From assembly GCF_900112845.1 (NCBI RefSeq), contig NZ_FONG01000004.1, forward strand, positions 1 to 64,000: 64,000 bases of DNA. The letters run 5' to 3'. The translations under genes and the position numbers were made by a program. Shown piece by piece: positions 26,961-37,856 of the stretch. Every line of letters starts with the position of its first letter. Positions within the stretch are counted from its first letter, which is position 1. The notes below the pieces were generated by a model. That model ran no database searches. It was not told where the DNA came from and saw nothing but the letters and a program-made list of their open reading frames with translations. Origin of the DNA: Actinacidiphila alni. GTDB lineage: Bacteria > Actinomycetota > Actinomycetes > Streptomycetales > Streptomycetaceae.

Positions 26961-28225
26961 CGGACACCCACGAGCCGGTGACGGGCGCGGGCGACCTGCG
27001 GCGGCGCGGCTTCCTGCGCGGCGCGGCGATCGGCGTGGGGGCGGTCGGCGCGGTCGCCGGCGGGGCCGCGGCGCTGACCGGTACGGCGGCCTCCGCCGCG
27101 ACGCCCGCCCCGACGAGGAGCACGCGGTCCGCCTTCCACGGCGCGCACCAGGCGGGCATCACCGATCCGGTGCAGCAGTCCACCGCCTTCGTCTCCTTCG
27201 ACGTGACCGCCGCCGACAAGCGCGAGCTGACCGAGCTGCTGCACGCCGTCACCGACCGGGCGCGCTTCCTCGCCACCGGCGGTACGCCCGCGGCGCTCGG
27301 CATCACCGACTCGCCCTCGGACAGCGGCACGCTGGGCCCGCGGGTGCCCGGCGACGGCCTGACCGTCACCGTCGGGGTGGGCGCCTCGCTGTTCGACCAC
27401 CGCTTCGGGCTGGCCGACCGCAAACCGGCCCGGCTCACCGCGATGCCCGCCTTCGATGACGACGACCTCGACCCGGCGTGGTGCCACGGCGATCTGAGCC
27501 TGCAACTGAGCGCGCCGCACGCGGACACGGTGCTGCACGCGCTGCGCGACATCGCCCGGCACACCCGGGGCGGGATGCAGGTGCGCTGGCGGATGGACGG
27601 ATTCACCAGCCCGCCGCGGCCGAGCGGCACCCCGCGCAATCACCTCGGCTTCAAGGACGGCACCGCCAATCCCGATGTCGCCGATCCGGCCACCGTGAAC
27701 CGACTGCTGTGGGTCGGCGGCGGTACCAACGGCGAGCCCGCCTGGACGACCGGCGGCAGCTACCAGGTGGTGCGCACCATCCGGATGCTGGTGGAGTTCT
27801 GGGACCGGGTCTCGATCACCGAGCAGGAGCGGATGTTCGGCCGCAGCCGGGACACCGGCGCGCCGCTGGACGGCACCAAGGAGTTCGACACGCCGAGGTT
27901 CGCACAGGACCCGGCGGGCGATGTGATCCCGCTGGACAGCCACATCAGGATGGCCAATCCACGGACCGCGCAGACCGACAACTCCCGCATCCTGCGCCGT
28001 GGTTACAACTACGACCGGGGCATGGACAGCGACGGCAACCTCGACATGGGGCTGATCTTCGTCTGCTACCAGCAGGACATCGAGCGGCAGTTCGCCGCGG
28101 TGCAGAAGCGGCTCGCGGGTGAACCCCTGGTGGACTACATCACGCCGTTCGGTGGCGGCTATTTCTTCGCCCTTCCGGGGGTGCGCGACCGGTCCGACTG
28201 GTTCGGCCGCGCGTTGCTGGCCTGA
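26957..28225 (+). CDS. efeB: EfeB, Tat-exported DyP-type heme peroxidase
   Basis: A 422-residue deferrochelatase/dye-decolorizing peroxidase that works with EfeO outside the membrane. A twin-arginine signal ([12 protein letters not shown]) starts near residue 15 and ends about residue 50. The DyP signature GFKDGTANP and the heme-ligand region [11 protein letters not shown] are intact. The overlap with efeO (four bases) shows an operon. Family knowledge: EfeB oxidises ferrous iron or acts on heme before uptake through EfeU. Confidence 0.95.
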   Translation: MTDTHEPVTGAGDLRRRGFLRGAAIGVGAVGAVAGGAAALTGTAASAATPAPTRSTRSAFHGAHQAGITDPVQQSTAFVSFDVTAADKRELTELLHAVTDRARFLATGGTPAALGITDSPSDSGTLGPRVPGDGLTVTVGVGASLFDHRFGLADRKPARLTAMPAFDDDDLDPAWCHGDLSLQLSAPHADTVLHALRDIARHTRGGMQVRWRMDGFTSPPRPSGTPRNHLGFKDGTANPDVADPATVNRLLWVGGGTNGEPAWTTGGSYQVVRTIRMLVEFWDRVSITEQERMFGRSRDTGAPLDGTKEFDTPRFAQDPAGDVIPLDSHIRMANPRTAQTDNSRILRRGYNYDRGMDSDGNLDMGLIFVCYQQDIERQFAAVQKRLAGEPLVDYITPFGGGYFFALPGVRDRSDWFGRALLA

Positions 28226-28408
28226 AACCGACGGTCACGTAGTAAAAGCGGGGTCAAGACTTCCTAAGAATTTACTGACCCGCTGTTCACCGCCCCGCCA
28301 CCGTCGTGCCTTTGTCATGTCGCGGTCCCCCGTGACGATCGCGTTCGACACCGTGCGCGAACAGACGGCGACACGCGTAGAACGCCACTTAGCGGAGGCT
28401 GGGAGAGC

Positions 28409-30349
28409 ATGAGCACCACGAGCGGTTCTGGCAGGGGTAGAAGGGCGGTGCCGCGCGTGCGGGCCGCCCGGTGGGGGGCGTTCGCCGGAGCCGCGGCGCT
28501 CGTACTGATGGGCGGCACCGCGGCGCCGGCCATGGCCGATTCCCCGGCCCACAACGGCGGTGGCAGCACCTCCACGCCGATCAAGCACCTGGTGGTCATC
28601 TTCCAGGAGAACGTCTCCTTCGACCACTACTTCGGCAGCTACCCGGTGGCCGCCAACACCGACGGCACGACGTTCAAGGCGGCGAAGAACACGCCGAAGA
28701 ACATCGACACCCTCGCCCACGCGGGCCTGCTCAAGAAGAACCCGAACCAGTACGCGCCCAAGCGGCTCTCGCCGGACCAGGCCGTCACCTGCGACCAGAA
28801 CCACAACTACGGCCCCGAGCAGTACGCGGCCAACGGCGGCAAGGCCGACCAGTACGTCCAGAACACCGAGACCAGCAAGTGCTCGGGCGGCCTGTTCGGC
28901 GAGCCCGGTCTGGTGATGGACTACTACGACGGCAACACCGTCACGGGTCTGTGGAACTACGCGCAGCACTACTCGCTGGGCGACAACTCCTACAGCTCCA
29001 CCTACGGGCCGTCCACGCCGGGTGCGCTCAACCTGATCTCCGGCCAGACGCACGGCGTGATCTCGGTCGACCCCAAGACCGGCACCGAGCACCCGAAGCA
29101 GACGGCGACGCCCGACGCGTACACGGTGGTCTCGCCCGATGCCAAGGGCGTCGGCACGGTCATCAACGACCCCGACCCGGCGTTCGACGACTGCTCGGAC
29201 AACAGCCACACCAGCACCAACGCGCTGGCGGTCATGCAGGGCAAGAACGTCGGCGACCTGCTCAACACCAAGAAGGTCAGCTGGGGCTGGTTCCAGGGCG
29301 GCTTCCGGCCCTCCACCGCGTGGGACGGCAAGAGCGGTGACTACGCGAGCTGCGCCGGCAGCACGCACGCCAACGTCGCCGGTGCGGCGTCGGTCGACTA
29401 CAGCCCGCACCACTCGCCGTTCCAGTACTACAAGTCCACGTCGAACCCGCACCACCTCGCGCCGAAGAACACGGCCGAGATCGGGCACAACGGGCGGGCG
29501 AACCACAACTACGACCTGACGGACTTCGACTCGGCGCTCAAGGCGGGCAGCCTGCCGGCCGTGAGCTTCCTCAAGGCCGCCGAGTACCAGGACGGCCACG
29601 CCGCGTACTCCGACCCGACCGACGAGCAGAACTTCCTCGTCAAGGAGATCAACGCGATCCAGTCCTCGTCCTCCTGGAAGGACACCGCGGTCGTCGTGGC
29701 GTACGACGACTCCGACGGCTGGTACGACCACGCGTACAGCAAGCCGCAGAACGGCTCGAAGGACACCACGGTCGGCTCCAACGGCAAGGCCACCGACAGC
29801 CCGGCCTGCCAGGCGGGTCCGAGGTCCGCGGGCGACTATGCCGACCGCTGCGGCCCGGGCACCCGGCAGCCGCTGCTGGTCATCTCCCCGTACAGCAAGG
29901 TGAACTCGATCGACCACACCCGCACCGAGCAGGCGTCGATCACCAGGTTCATCGAGGACAACTGGCACGTCGGCCGGGTCGGTGACGCGTCCTTCGACGC
30001 CCGCGCCAACTCGCTCGACGGCGCCTTCGACTTCAGGCACCCGAACAACAAGCAGGTGCTGCTCAACACCGACGGTTCGGTGAAGTCGGTCAAGGACATC
30101 GGCACCCACGGCGGCGGCCACGGCACCACCGGTGGCCAGAACGGCGGCAGCCAGAACGGCGGCGGTCAGAACGGCGGCCAGAACTCCGGCGGTTCGTCCG
30201 GCGGCCACCACAACGACTCCTCCACCCAGCTCGCCGAGACCGGCGGCACCTCGCCGGCCCTGCCGCTGGGCATCACCGCCGGCGTGCTGCTCGTCGGTGG
30301 CGGGGCGCTCTACTACGCCCGTCGGCACCGCAGCCGCACGGCGGCCTGA
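28409..30349 (+). CDS. Secreted, cell-wall-sortable phosphoesterase (phospholipase C / acid phosphatase family)
   Basis: A 646-residue member of the alkaline-phosphatase-like phosphoesterase family. A signal peptide ends near PAMADS (about residue 45). The catalytic N-terminus IKHLVVIFQENVSFDHYFGS supplies the metal-binding Glu-Asn of this family, and later VVVAYDDSDGWYDHAY supplies the conserved Asp/His residues. After about residue 575 a low-complexity GGQNGG-repeat linker is followed by LAETGG, a hydrophobic helix and RRHRSRTAA. That is a complete LAXTG class E sortase sorting signal. The ATG at 28409 follows GGAG. A perfect terminator follows. Confidence 0.92.
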   Translation: MSTTSGSGRGRRAVPRVRAARWGAFAGAAALVLMGGTAAPAMADSPAHNGGGSTSTPIKHLVVIFQENVSFDHYFGSYPVAANTDGTTFKAAKNTPKNIDTLAHAGLLKKNPNQYAPKRLSPDQAVTCDQNHNYGPEQYAANGGKADQYVQNTETSKCSGGLFGEPGLVMDYYDGNTVTGLWNYAQHYSLGDNSYSSTYGPSTPGALNLISGQTHGVISVDPKTGTEHPKQTATPDAYTVVSPDAKGVGTVINDPDPAFDDCSDNSHTSTNALAVMQGKNVGDLLNTKKVSWGWFQGGFRPSTAWDGKSGDYASCAGSTHANVAGAASVDYSPHHSPFQYYKSTSNPHHLAPKNTAEIGHNGRANHNYDLTDFDSALKAGSLPAVSFLKAAEYQDGHAAYSDPTDEQNFLVKEINAIQSSSSWKDTAVVVAYDDSDGWYDHAYSKPQNGSKDTTVGSNGKATDSPACQAGPRSAGDYADRCGPGTRQPLLVISPYSKVNSIDHTRTEQASITRFIEDNWHVGRVGDASFDARANSLDGAFDFRHPNNKQVLLNTDGSVKSVKDIGTHGGGHGTTGGQNGGSQNGGGQNGGQNSGGSSGGHHNDSSTQLAETGGTSPALPLGITAGVLLVGGGALYYARRHRSRTAA

Positions 30350-30363
30350 CACCCGCTGGTCCC

Positions 30364-30404
30364 AGGGCCGTTCCCGGCGCGCGAGGCGCGCCGGGAACGG
30401 CCCT
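30364..30404 (+). terminator. Strong stem-loop terminator
   Basis: 19-base complementary arms (starting AGGGCCGTTCCCGGCGCGC) around GAG, followed by TTT, 15 bases after the phosphoesterase stop. Confidence 0.88.
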
Positions 30405-30700
30405 TTCGGCGTTCCGCCGCCCATACCACCGCAGTCCACTGCGACTTCAGGCCGTGAAGGTATACGGAAGCGTTTCCGGCTTGTACGGGCGCGCGGACGA
30501 GGTGCGGCGGCATGCGAACCGACGCGCCACGCGGAACGGGTCCCGCATACCCGCTGGTCACCGGGGTGCGTTCAACTTCTGTCATCAACTACGCCGCTTT
30601 TGCCCGGGATTCGGGAGCTTCTTCGTTTCGGGTCACGCACTCTGTGCACAACTCTTGACATGGATGAAACACAGGGAGAAACATCACGGTGTGCATCCAG

Positions 30701-30714
30701 GGAGAGCGCTCTCA
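30701..30714. promoter_or_regulatory. LacI-type operator, GAGAGCGCTCTC box 3
   Basis: GGAGAGCGCTCTCA matches 13 of 14 positions of the perfect palindrome at 6978-6991. It is 137 bases before the start of the CBM32-beta-helix gene. Confidence 0.72.
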
Positions 30715-30850
30715 CCTCAACAGGTGTGCGCTCGAACGGACTTCACCCTGCCCAGCAGCACCCTGCCGGCCGTCCGTCGTACGTCGATCAGCCGGCCGGC
30801 CGATCACCGACCCCTGCCCCCCCCCACGTGTGGATTCAGGAGAGTTGCTC

Positions 30851-33466
<2,616 letters not shown>

Positions 33467-33540
33467 TCCGTCCGCGGGTCCCTCCGACCCCGTAGGCGCG
33501 TCGCCCCACAGGCGCGCTCTCGGGCAGCAATGAGAACACC

Positions 33541-33572
33541 GGGGCCGTCGCCTCCCCCAGGGCGACGGCCCC
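33541..33572. terminator. Bidirectional stem-loop
   Basis: Perfect 12-base arms GGGGCCGTCGCC and GGCGACGGCCCC around TCCCCCAG, between the convergent beta-helix and cupin genes. Confidence 0.82.
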
Positions 33573-33633
33573 TCCGTCGTGTTCGTCACCCGGCGCCCGC
33601 GTGCGACGGATGGCAGCGGCCCGTGACGGCCCG

Positions 33634-34140
33634 TCAGGAACCGTCGGCCGGAAGGGCGTACAGACCCGGGAGATTCACCACGATCGCCTCCTGCGTGCTG
33701 CGGGCGATGACGACGACGGCCTCCTCGGAGTCGTCCGGATTCTCCTCGCGGTGCGGCACGTACGGCGGTACGAAGATGTAGTCGCCGGGCGCGGCGCGCA
33801 GCCGCACCTCCTCGGGCTCGCCGCCGGAGTCGTCCACGAAGACGAACTCCGGCCGTCCGCTGACGACATAGATCGCCGTCTCCGACTCGCCGTGGTGGTG
33901 GTCGGAGGAGGACGTCGCCGGCGCGACATGGGTCTGGCCCATCCACATCCGCTCCGAGCCCACCGTCCTGCCGCTGATCGCCGCGAAGCGCCGCATGCCG
34001 CCGGTCTGGGCGGTGTCGCCGTCCAGGGCGTCGGCCCTGATGTGGTGCAGCCGGGTGTGCAGCGGGGCGTGCGCGGTATCGGGGCCGGCCGGGAGATGCG
34101 GATGGAAACCCTCACCGGCGACGGTCGGCTGCTCGCTCAT
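33634..34140 (-). CDS. Cupin-domain protein
   Basis: A 168-residue single-domain cupin. Motif 1 contains the metal-ligand cluster SDHHHGESETAIYVVSGRPE, and motif 2 is GDYIFVPPYVPHREEN. The function cannot be assigned. Metal-binding cupins of this size include dioxygenases and isomerases. The ATG at 34140 has no clear ribosome binding site. A good promoter (TTGACA-18-TAGCGT) ends eight bases before the ATG, so the message is probably leaderless. It is divergent from an Rrf2 regulator. Its promoter shares the GGTGTCC half-site with the cysteine-leader promoter, which ties it to the sulfur locus. Confidence 0.85.
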   Translation of the reverse strand: MSEQPTVAGEGFHPHLPAGPDTAHAPLHTRLHHIRADALDGDTAQTGGMRRFAAISGRTVGSERMWMGQTHVAPATSSSDHHHGESETAIYVVSGRPEFVFVDDSGGEPEEVRLRAAPGDYIFVPPYVPHREENPDDSEEAVVVIARSTQEAIVVNLPGLYALPADGS

Positions 34141-34148
34141 GACAGACG

Positions 34149-34178
34149 ACGCTAGAGCGCGCCCGGAAAGGATGTCAA
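34149..34178 (-). promoter_or_regulatory. Promoter of the cupin gene
   Basis: Read on the minus strand: TTGACA (34173-34178), an 18-base spacer, and TAGCGT (34149-34154). The predicted transcript start falls at or next to the ATG at 34140. Confidence 0.6.
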
Positions 34179-34190
34179 GAGGTGTCCAAT
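34171..34190. promoter_or_regulatory. Candidate Rrf2 operator at cupin/rrf2
   Basis: GATGTC-AAGA-GGTGTC followed by CAAT has the same 6-4-6 spacing as GACACC-TTTT-GGTGTC at 35769-35784. In both places the GGTGTCC/GGACACC half-site abuts a TTGACA -35 box. Confidence 0.45.
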
Positions 34191-34279
34191 ACCGCCCACC
34201 TGCGCAGACGTCGCTTCCCTCGGCGCGGGACTGGGATGTGGGTGGTGCCAGCGCCCGCCCCCGGCGCCATACTGGGCGC

Positions 34280-34738
34280 ATGCATATCTCCGCGAAGGCG
34301 GACTACGCCGCACGCGCCCTCGTCGAGCTGGCCTGCGACATCGACCGCCCGCTGACCTGTGAGGCCATCGCCTCCTCGCAGGAGATCCCGTTCAGATTCC
34401 TCAAGTCCGTGGTCGGCGAACTGCGGCGGGCGGGCCTGGTGCGCAGCCAGCGCGGCTGCGAGGGCGGCTACTGGCTGACCAGGCCCGCCGCCGAGATCAC
34501 CCTGCTCGACGTGGTGCGCGCGGTGGACGGCGAGGTGATCACGCTGCGCGGCGAGCCGCTGTCCGGGCTGGCCTATCCGGCGCCGGCGGCGGGCCTGCCC
34601 GATGTGTGGCGCACCGTCGAGGAGGGCGCCGCCGCGGTGCTCGCCGGGGTGACGATCGCCGCGCTGCTGCCCGCCGGGGCCGTACGGCCGGCGGCTGAGG
34701 GGCCGGAGTCCGGGGACAGGCTGGCGGGCGTGGCATGA
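34280..34738 (+). CDS. Rrf2-family transcriptional regulator
   Basis: A 152-residue winged-helix regulator beginning MHISAKADYAARALVELACD, the classical Rrf2 N-terminus, with recognition region PFRFLKSVVGELRRAGLVRS and wing GCEGGYWLTRPA. Only one Cys is in the usual cluster region, so it is unlikely to hold a 2Fe-2S cluster of the IscR/NsrR three-Cys type. A CymR-like role responding to cysteine status is possible. It is divergent from the cupin gene and overlaps the DsbA-family gene by four bases (ATGA). It is the candidate regulator of the downstream organosulfur locus. Confidence 0.9.
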   Translation: MHISAKADYAARALVELACDIDRPLTCEAIASSQEIPFRFLKSVVGELRRAGLVRSQRGCEGGYWLTRPAAEITLLDVVRAVDGEVITLRGEPLSGLAYPAPAAGLPDVWRTVEEGAAAVLAGVTIAALLPAGAVRPAAEGPESGDRLAGVA

Positions 34739-35727
34739 CCGGAGCCCCGCCCGGCGAGGACCCGGCCCCCGAGAGCACGCCCGCCGAAGCCGTTGCCGAA
34801 CGCGTGTCCGCCGAGGGGCAGTTGGCCTCCTCCGGACTCCGGGTCACCGAGTACACCGACCCGCTGTGTCCGTGGGCGTGGGGTTCTGAGCCGGTGTTCC
34901 GGGCGCTGCGCGCGGCACTCGGCGGGCAGGCGGCCTGGCGGCGGGTCTACGGCATCCTCTTCGACACCGACGACGACCCGGCGCCCGATCCGGCGGCCGA
35001 GACGCGTTGGTACGAGGAGTTCGTCCGCGGGATCAGCGCGCACACCGGAGCGCCGCACGCGGCGCGGCTGAGCAGGGTGGCGGCGACGAGCTGGCCCGCC
35101 TCGCTGGTCGCCAAGGCCGCGGAACGGCAGGGCGAGCCGGTGGCCGAGCGGGTGCTGCGGCGGCTGCGCGAGACGATGTTCGTCCTGGGCGAGCCCGCCG
35201 ACACGCTGGAGGGCGCGCTCGCCGCGGCCCGCGGTATGCCGGGCCTGGACGCCGTACGGCTGGCCGCCGACGCCGGGTCGCCGCGGGTGCTCGCGGCCGT
35301 ACGGGCGGACCACCGCGAGACCCGCGATCCGCTGCCCGAGGTGCTGACCGTCACAGGCCCCGGCCCGCATCCCGGCACGGCCAAGGAGACCGGCGCCGGC
35401 GACCTGCGTTACGCGCTGCCCACGCTGGTGCTGTCCGGGCCGCGCGGGCGTCGCGTGGTGCCCGGCAGGCAGTCACTGGAGAGCTGTCTCGCGGCGGCGC
35501 TCGCGGTCGCGCCCGGCGTCTCCCCGCGCCCCCAACACCGGTCGGCGGAGGAGCTGTTGGCGTACCACCGCAGCCTCACCGGGCCGGAGTGGGAGGCGCT
35601 GGGCCCGGGCCTGCGGGCGCCCGCGTCGGCGGTCGTGGTGGCGACGGGAAACGGCCCGCTGTGGCTGCACCCGGCGGAGGCCGCGGCATACCCGGCCCCC
35701 GTATCCGGGCCGCCGTCGCCGCGTTGA
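34735..35727 (+). CDS. DsbA-family (thioredoxin-fold) oxidoreductase
   Basis: A 330-residue cytoplasmic DsbA/FrnE-like protein. The active-site segment is YTDPLCPWAWGSEP. Cys is followed by PWA where a redox pair would read CPWC or CPYC, so it has a single active-site Cys, as in many 2-hydroxychromene-2-carboxylate isomerase-like members. The inserted helical domain covers about residues 60-190. The C-terminal 90 residues are a less conserved extension. It is translationally coupled to the Rrf2 gene and sits 95 bases before the cysteine leader peptide, so a thiol-related role is plausible. Confidence 0.82.
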   Translation: MTGAPPGEDPAPESTPAEAVAERVSAEGQLASSGLRVTEYTDPLCPWAWGSEPVFRALRAALGGQAAWRRVYGILFDTDDDPAPDPAAETRWYEEFVRGISAHTGAPHAARLSRVAATSWPASLVAKAAERQGEPVAERVLRRLRETMFVLGEPADTLEGALAAARGMPGLDAVRLAADAGSPRVLAAVRADHRETRDPLPEVLTVTGPGPHPGTAKETGAGDLRYALPTLVLSGPRGRRVVPGRQSLESCLAAALAVAPGVSPRPQHRSAEELLAYHRSLTGPEWEALGPGLRAPASAVVVATGNGPLWLHPAEAAAYPAPVSGPPSPR

Positions 35728-35768
35728 CCAGCGGCTCCGTCATGGGAGGCCGCCGTTCCACCGAATGA

Positions 35769-35784
35769 GACACCTTTTGGTGTC
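35769..35784. promoter_or_regulatory. Palindrome overlapping the leader promoter
   Basis: GACACC-TTTT-GGTGTC ends two bases before the TTGACA -35 box of the leader peptide. It is the candidate operator for the neighbouring Rrf2 protein. Confidence 0.5.
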
Positions 35785-35786
35785 CA

Positions 35787-35816
35787 TTGACAGGGGCTCA
35801 CCCCCGACGTCAGGAT
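35787..35816 (+). promoter_or_regulatory. Promoter of the cysteine leader / organosulfur operon
   Basis: TTGACA (35787-35792), an 18-base spacer, and CAGGAT (35811-35816). The expected start point is about seven bases on, at the A of the leader ATG (35823), so the transcript would be leaderless. Confidence 0.65.
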
Positions 35817-35822
35817 GGGCAC

Positions 35823-35897
35823 ATGTTGACGACGCACCCCGGTGTGGTGTGCCGCTACGTGGACTTCCTGCGTACCAGCAGCGCTCTCTGTCGCTGA
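35823..35897 (+). CDS. Cysteine-type putative leader peptide
   Basis: A 24-residue peptide ending in CRYVDFLRTSSALCR. The VDxLRxxSALC pattern and terminal Cys codon match the short actinobacterial leader peptides found upstream of sulfur-assimilation and cysteine genes. Cys codons occur at positions 10 and 23. There is no Shine-Dalgarno, but the predicted transcript starts at the ATG. Family knowledge: such leaders are thought to sense cysteinyl-tRNA supply by ribosome stalling and so control the genes downstream. Here the next gene is the substrate-binding protein of an ABC importer, 399 bases on. Confidence 0.8.
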   Translation: MLTTHPGVVCRYVDFLRTSSALCR

Positions 35898-36296
35898 CCG
35901 TACGCCCGGGGGCCGCGCGCGGCGCCTGACCGCCCCGCGCATCCCGGACCCGGGCCGCGCCCTCCCACGCGCCTGATCGCCGTGGCCGGGCGGTCGTGAT
36001 CCCCGCCGGTCCCGCCCGAGGTCCCACGCCCCGGCCCGGCGCTTCCCCGATCGCCCGTCCGGCTCCCCTGCCGTAGTCCTGTCCTGCCACCGTCCTGCCC
36101 CTGTCCTGCCCGCCCGTCGCAGAGCACAGCGCAGTGCCGCCGCCATGCCCGCCGCCGTACGGCGGTCCGCCGCCGCGCGGACGGCGGCACGGTCCGGCGT
36201 GAGCGGCACGCCGTACGCCGCTCCCCCGTCGCGCCGCCCTCACCGTCGAGGGCACCCACACCCCACGCATCGCACCTCGAAAGGTGACGCATCGTC
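35898..36296 (+). promoter_or_regulatory. Structured untranslated region between leader and ABC operon
   Basis: This 399-base region lies between leader and structural genes. It holds potential alternative pairings. GCCGCCGT (36151-36158) can pair with the adjacent ACGGCGG (36159-36165) or with ACGGCGGC (36181-36188). GTCCGC (36165-36170) can pair with GCGGAC (36177-36182). It also contains a C-rich run with several CCTGTCCTGCC-like repeats around 36080-36115. This is the expected place for a cysteine-responsive attenuator. No gene is seen. Confidence 0.45.
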
Positions 36297-37856
36297 ATGA
36301 ACCGTGCCACCGTGAGCAGTTCACTTCCCTCCTCGCCGAGCAGACGGTCCTTCCTCGGGCTCGGCCTCGGGGCCGGCGCCGCCCTGGCGCTCGCGGCCTG
36401 CGGCAGCAGCAAGGGCGCCTCCGGCGGTACGGGCACCGGTTCGTCGGTCCTCAAATGGGGCTGGGCGCTGCCTACTTCGTGGGACCCGGTCTTCTCCTCC
36501 GCCGGCTGGGACGTGCACACGCTCTCGCTGGTCTACGCGGGCCTGACCAAGCTCGACCCGCACGGCGCGGCCGTACCGGCGCTGGCCAGCGCGTGGAAGT
36601 ACAACGCCGACGGCACCCGGGTGACCTTCACCCTCCGTCCGGGCCTGAAGTTCTCCGACGGCGCCGCGCTGGACGCCACCGCCGTCAAGAAGAGCCTCGA
36701 CCGCGGGCGTACCGACCCCAAGTCGCTGGTCGCACCGCAGCTCACCTCGGTCAAGGCGGTCTCCGCGCCGGACCCGACGACCGTCGTCATCGACCTGACG
36801 CACGCCGACTACCAGCTGCCGAACCTGCTGGCGGGCAAGACCGGCATGGTCGTCAATCCGGCCGCCTTCACCACGAACGCCGCGGGCCTGGCGTCCAAGC
36901 CGGCCGGTTCGGGGCCGTTCACGCTCACCTCGTACACGCAGAACGCCAAGGCGGTACTGCGGCGCAATCCGACGTATTGGGACGCGGCCGCGATCAAGCT
37001 GAGCGGCGTCGAGGTGTATCCGCTGCCCGACGCGTCCACGGTCGTCGCCGCGCTCCAGTCCGGGCAGTACAACGTGGCGCAGATTCCCGGCAGTCAGGTC
37101 GAGGCCGCCAAGGCGGCCGGCCTCGAGGTGCAGGTCATCCCGTCGATGGTGGTCGCCACCCTCGATGTGAACAGCTCCAAGGCGCCCTTCGACAACCCCA
37201 AGGTGGTCGAGGCGCTCAAGTACGCGATCGACCGCGAAGCGCTGCTCAAGACCCAGGCGTTCGGGCACGGCGAGGTCAGCTACCAGCCGTTCCCGAAGGG
37301 CTACGCGGGCTACGACCCGAACAGCGCGAATCTCTTCCCGTACGACCCGGACAAGGCCAAGGAGCTGCTCGCGCAGGCCGGGCACGCGGGCGGCCTCGAC
37401 GTCACCTTGACCACCGCGGTCGCGCAGGGCGAGCCGGAGCAGATCCAGGCCCAGCTGAAGAAGGTCGGGATCAACGCGAAGATCGAGGTCATCCCGCAGG
37501 CGCAGTTCACCCAGATCATCTACATCCAGCACGACCGGCAGGTGGCCGTCGACCAGTTCGCCGGACGGGACTCCGCCGTCCAGGCGTTCCAAGTCCTCTT
37601 CGGCGAGGAGGGGTTGATGAATCCGGGCCGTACCACCCCGCCCGAGCTGACCGCGGCCGTCGACAAGGTGACCAGGACCCCGCTGGACTCGCCCGACTAC
37701 CCCACGGTCCTCCAGGCGGCGACGGCCACGGCGGTGCGCAGCACCCCGAACGTCTTCCTGTACACGGTGCCGCGCATCCTGGCCCGTACCAAGAGCGTGT
37801 CGGCGCTGCCCGAATTCACCGTGGTGCAGCGGTTCGAAGGGGTGAGCGTCGGATGA
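36297..37856 (+). CDS. ABC transporter substrate-binding lipoprotein (SBP family 5)
   Basis: A 519-residue periplasmic-binding-type lipoprotein of the dipeptide/oligopeptide/nickel family, which would capture the substrate outside the membrane. RRSFLG followed by LALAAC combines a twin-arginine motif with a lipobox (Cys about 35), so it may be a Tat-exported lipoprotein. Family segments include [20 protein letters not shown] and [19 protein letters not shown]. The ATG at 36297 follows GAAAGGTGA. It overlaps the first permease by four bases and heads a five-gene importer. From context the ligand is an organosulfur compound rather than a peptide. Confidence 0.93.
   Translation: MNRATVSSSLPSSPSRRSFLGLGLGAGAALALAACGSSKGASGGTGTGSSVLKWGWALPTSWDPVFSSAGWDVHTLSLVYAGLTKLDPHGAAVPALASAWKYNADGTRVTFTLRPGLKFSDGAALDATAVKKSLDRGRTDPKSLVAPQLTSVKAVSAPDPTTVVIDLTHADYQLPNLLAGKTGMVVNPAAFTTNAAGLASKPAGSGPFTLTSYTQNAKAVLRRNPTYWDAAAIKLSGVEVYPLPDASTVVAALQSGQYNVAQIPGSQVEAAKAAGLEVQVIPSMVVATLDVNSSKAPFDNPKVVEALKYAIDREALLKTQAFGHGEVSYQPFPKGYAGYDPNSANLFPYDPDKAKELLAQAGHAGGLDVTLTTAVAQGEPEQIQAQLKKVGINAKIEVIPQAQFTQIIYIQHDRQVAVDQFAGRDSAVQAFQVLFGEEGLMNPGRTTPPELTAAVDKVTRTPLDSPDYPTVLQAATATAVRSTPNVFLYTVPRILARTKSVSALPEFTVVQRFEGVSVG

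Larger units (their letters stand above)
30350..30850. other. Intergenic regulatory region upstream of the CBM32-beta-helix gene
   Basis: This 501-base gap holds the terminator, a second LacI-like element CGGAA-GCGT-TTCCG at 30465-30478, and the GAGAGCGCTCTC operator at 30701-30714. The open frame that continues upstream of 30851 (from a GTG at 30689) lacks signal-peptide character and overlaps the operator, so I treat it as non-coding. Confidence 0.55.

Noticed and set aside
28274..28291. Possible PhoP box upstream of the phosphoesterase gene
   Set aside because: Only one GTTCACC unit is good. The preceding 11-base unit matches 4 of 7 positions, too weak to call.
30689..30850. In-frame upstream extension of the CBM32-beta-helix gene
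   Set aside because: It covers the operator and has no signal peptide. The ATG at 30851 has a ribosome binding site and is followed directly by a typical signal sequence.
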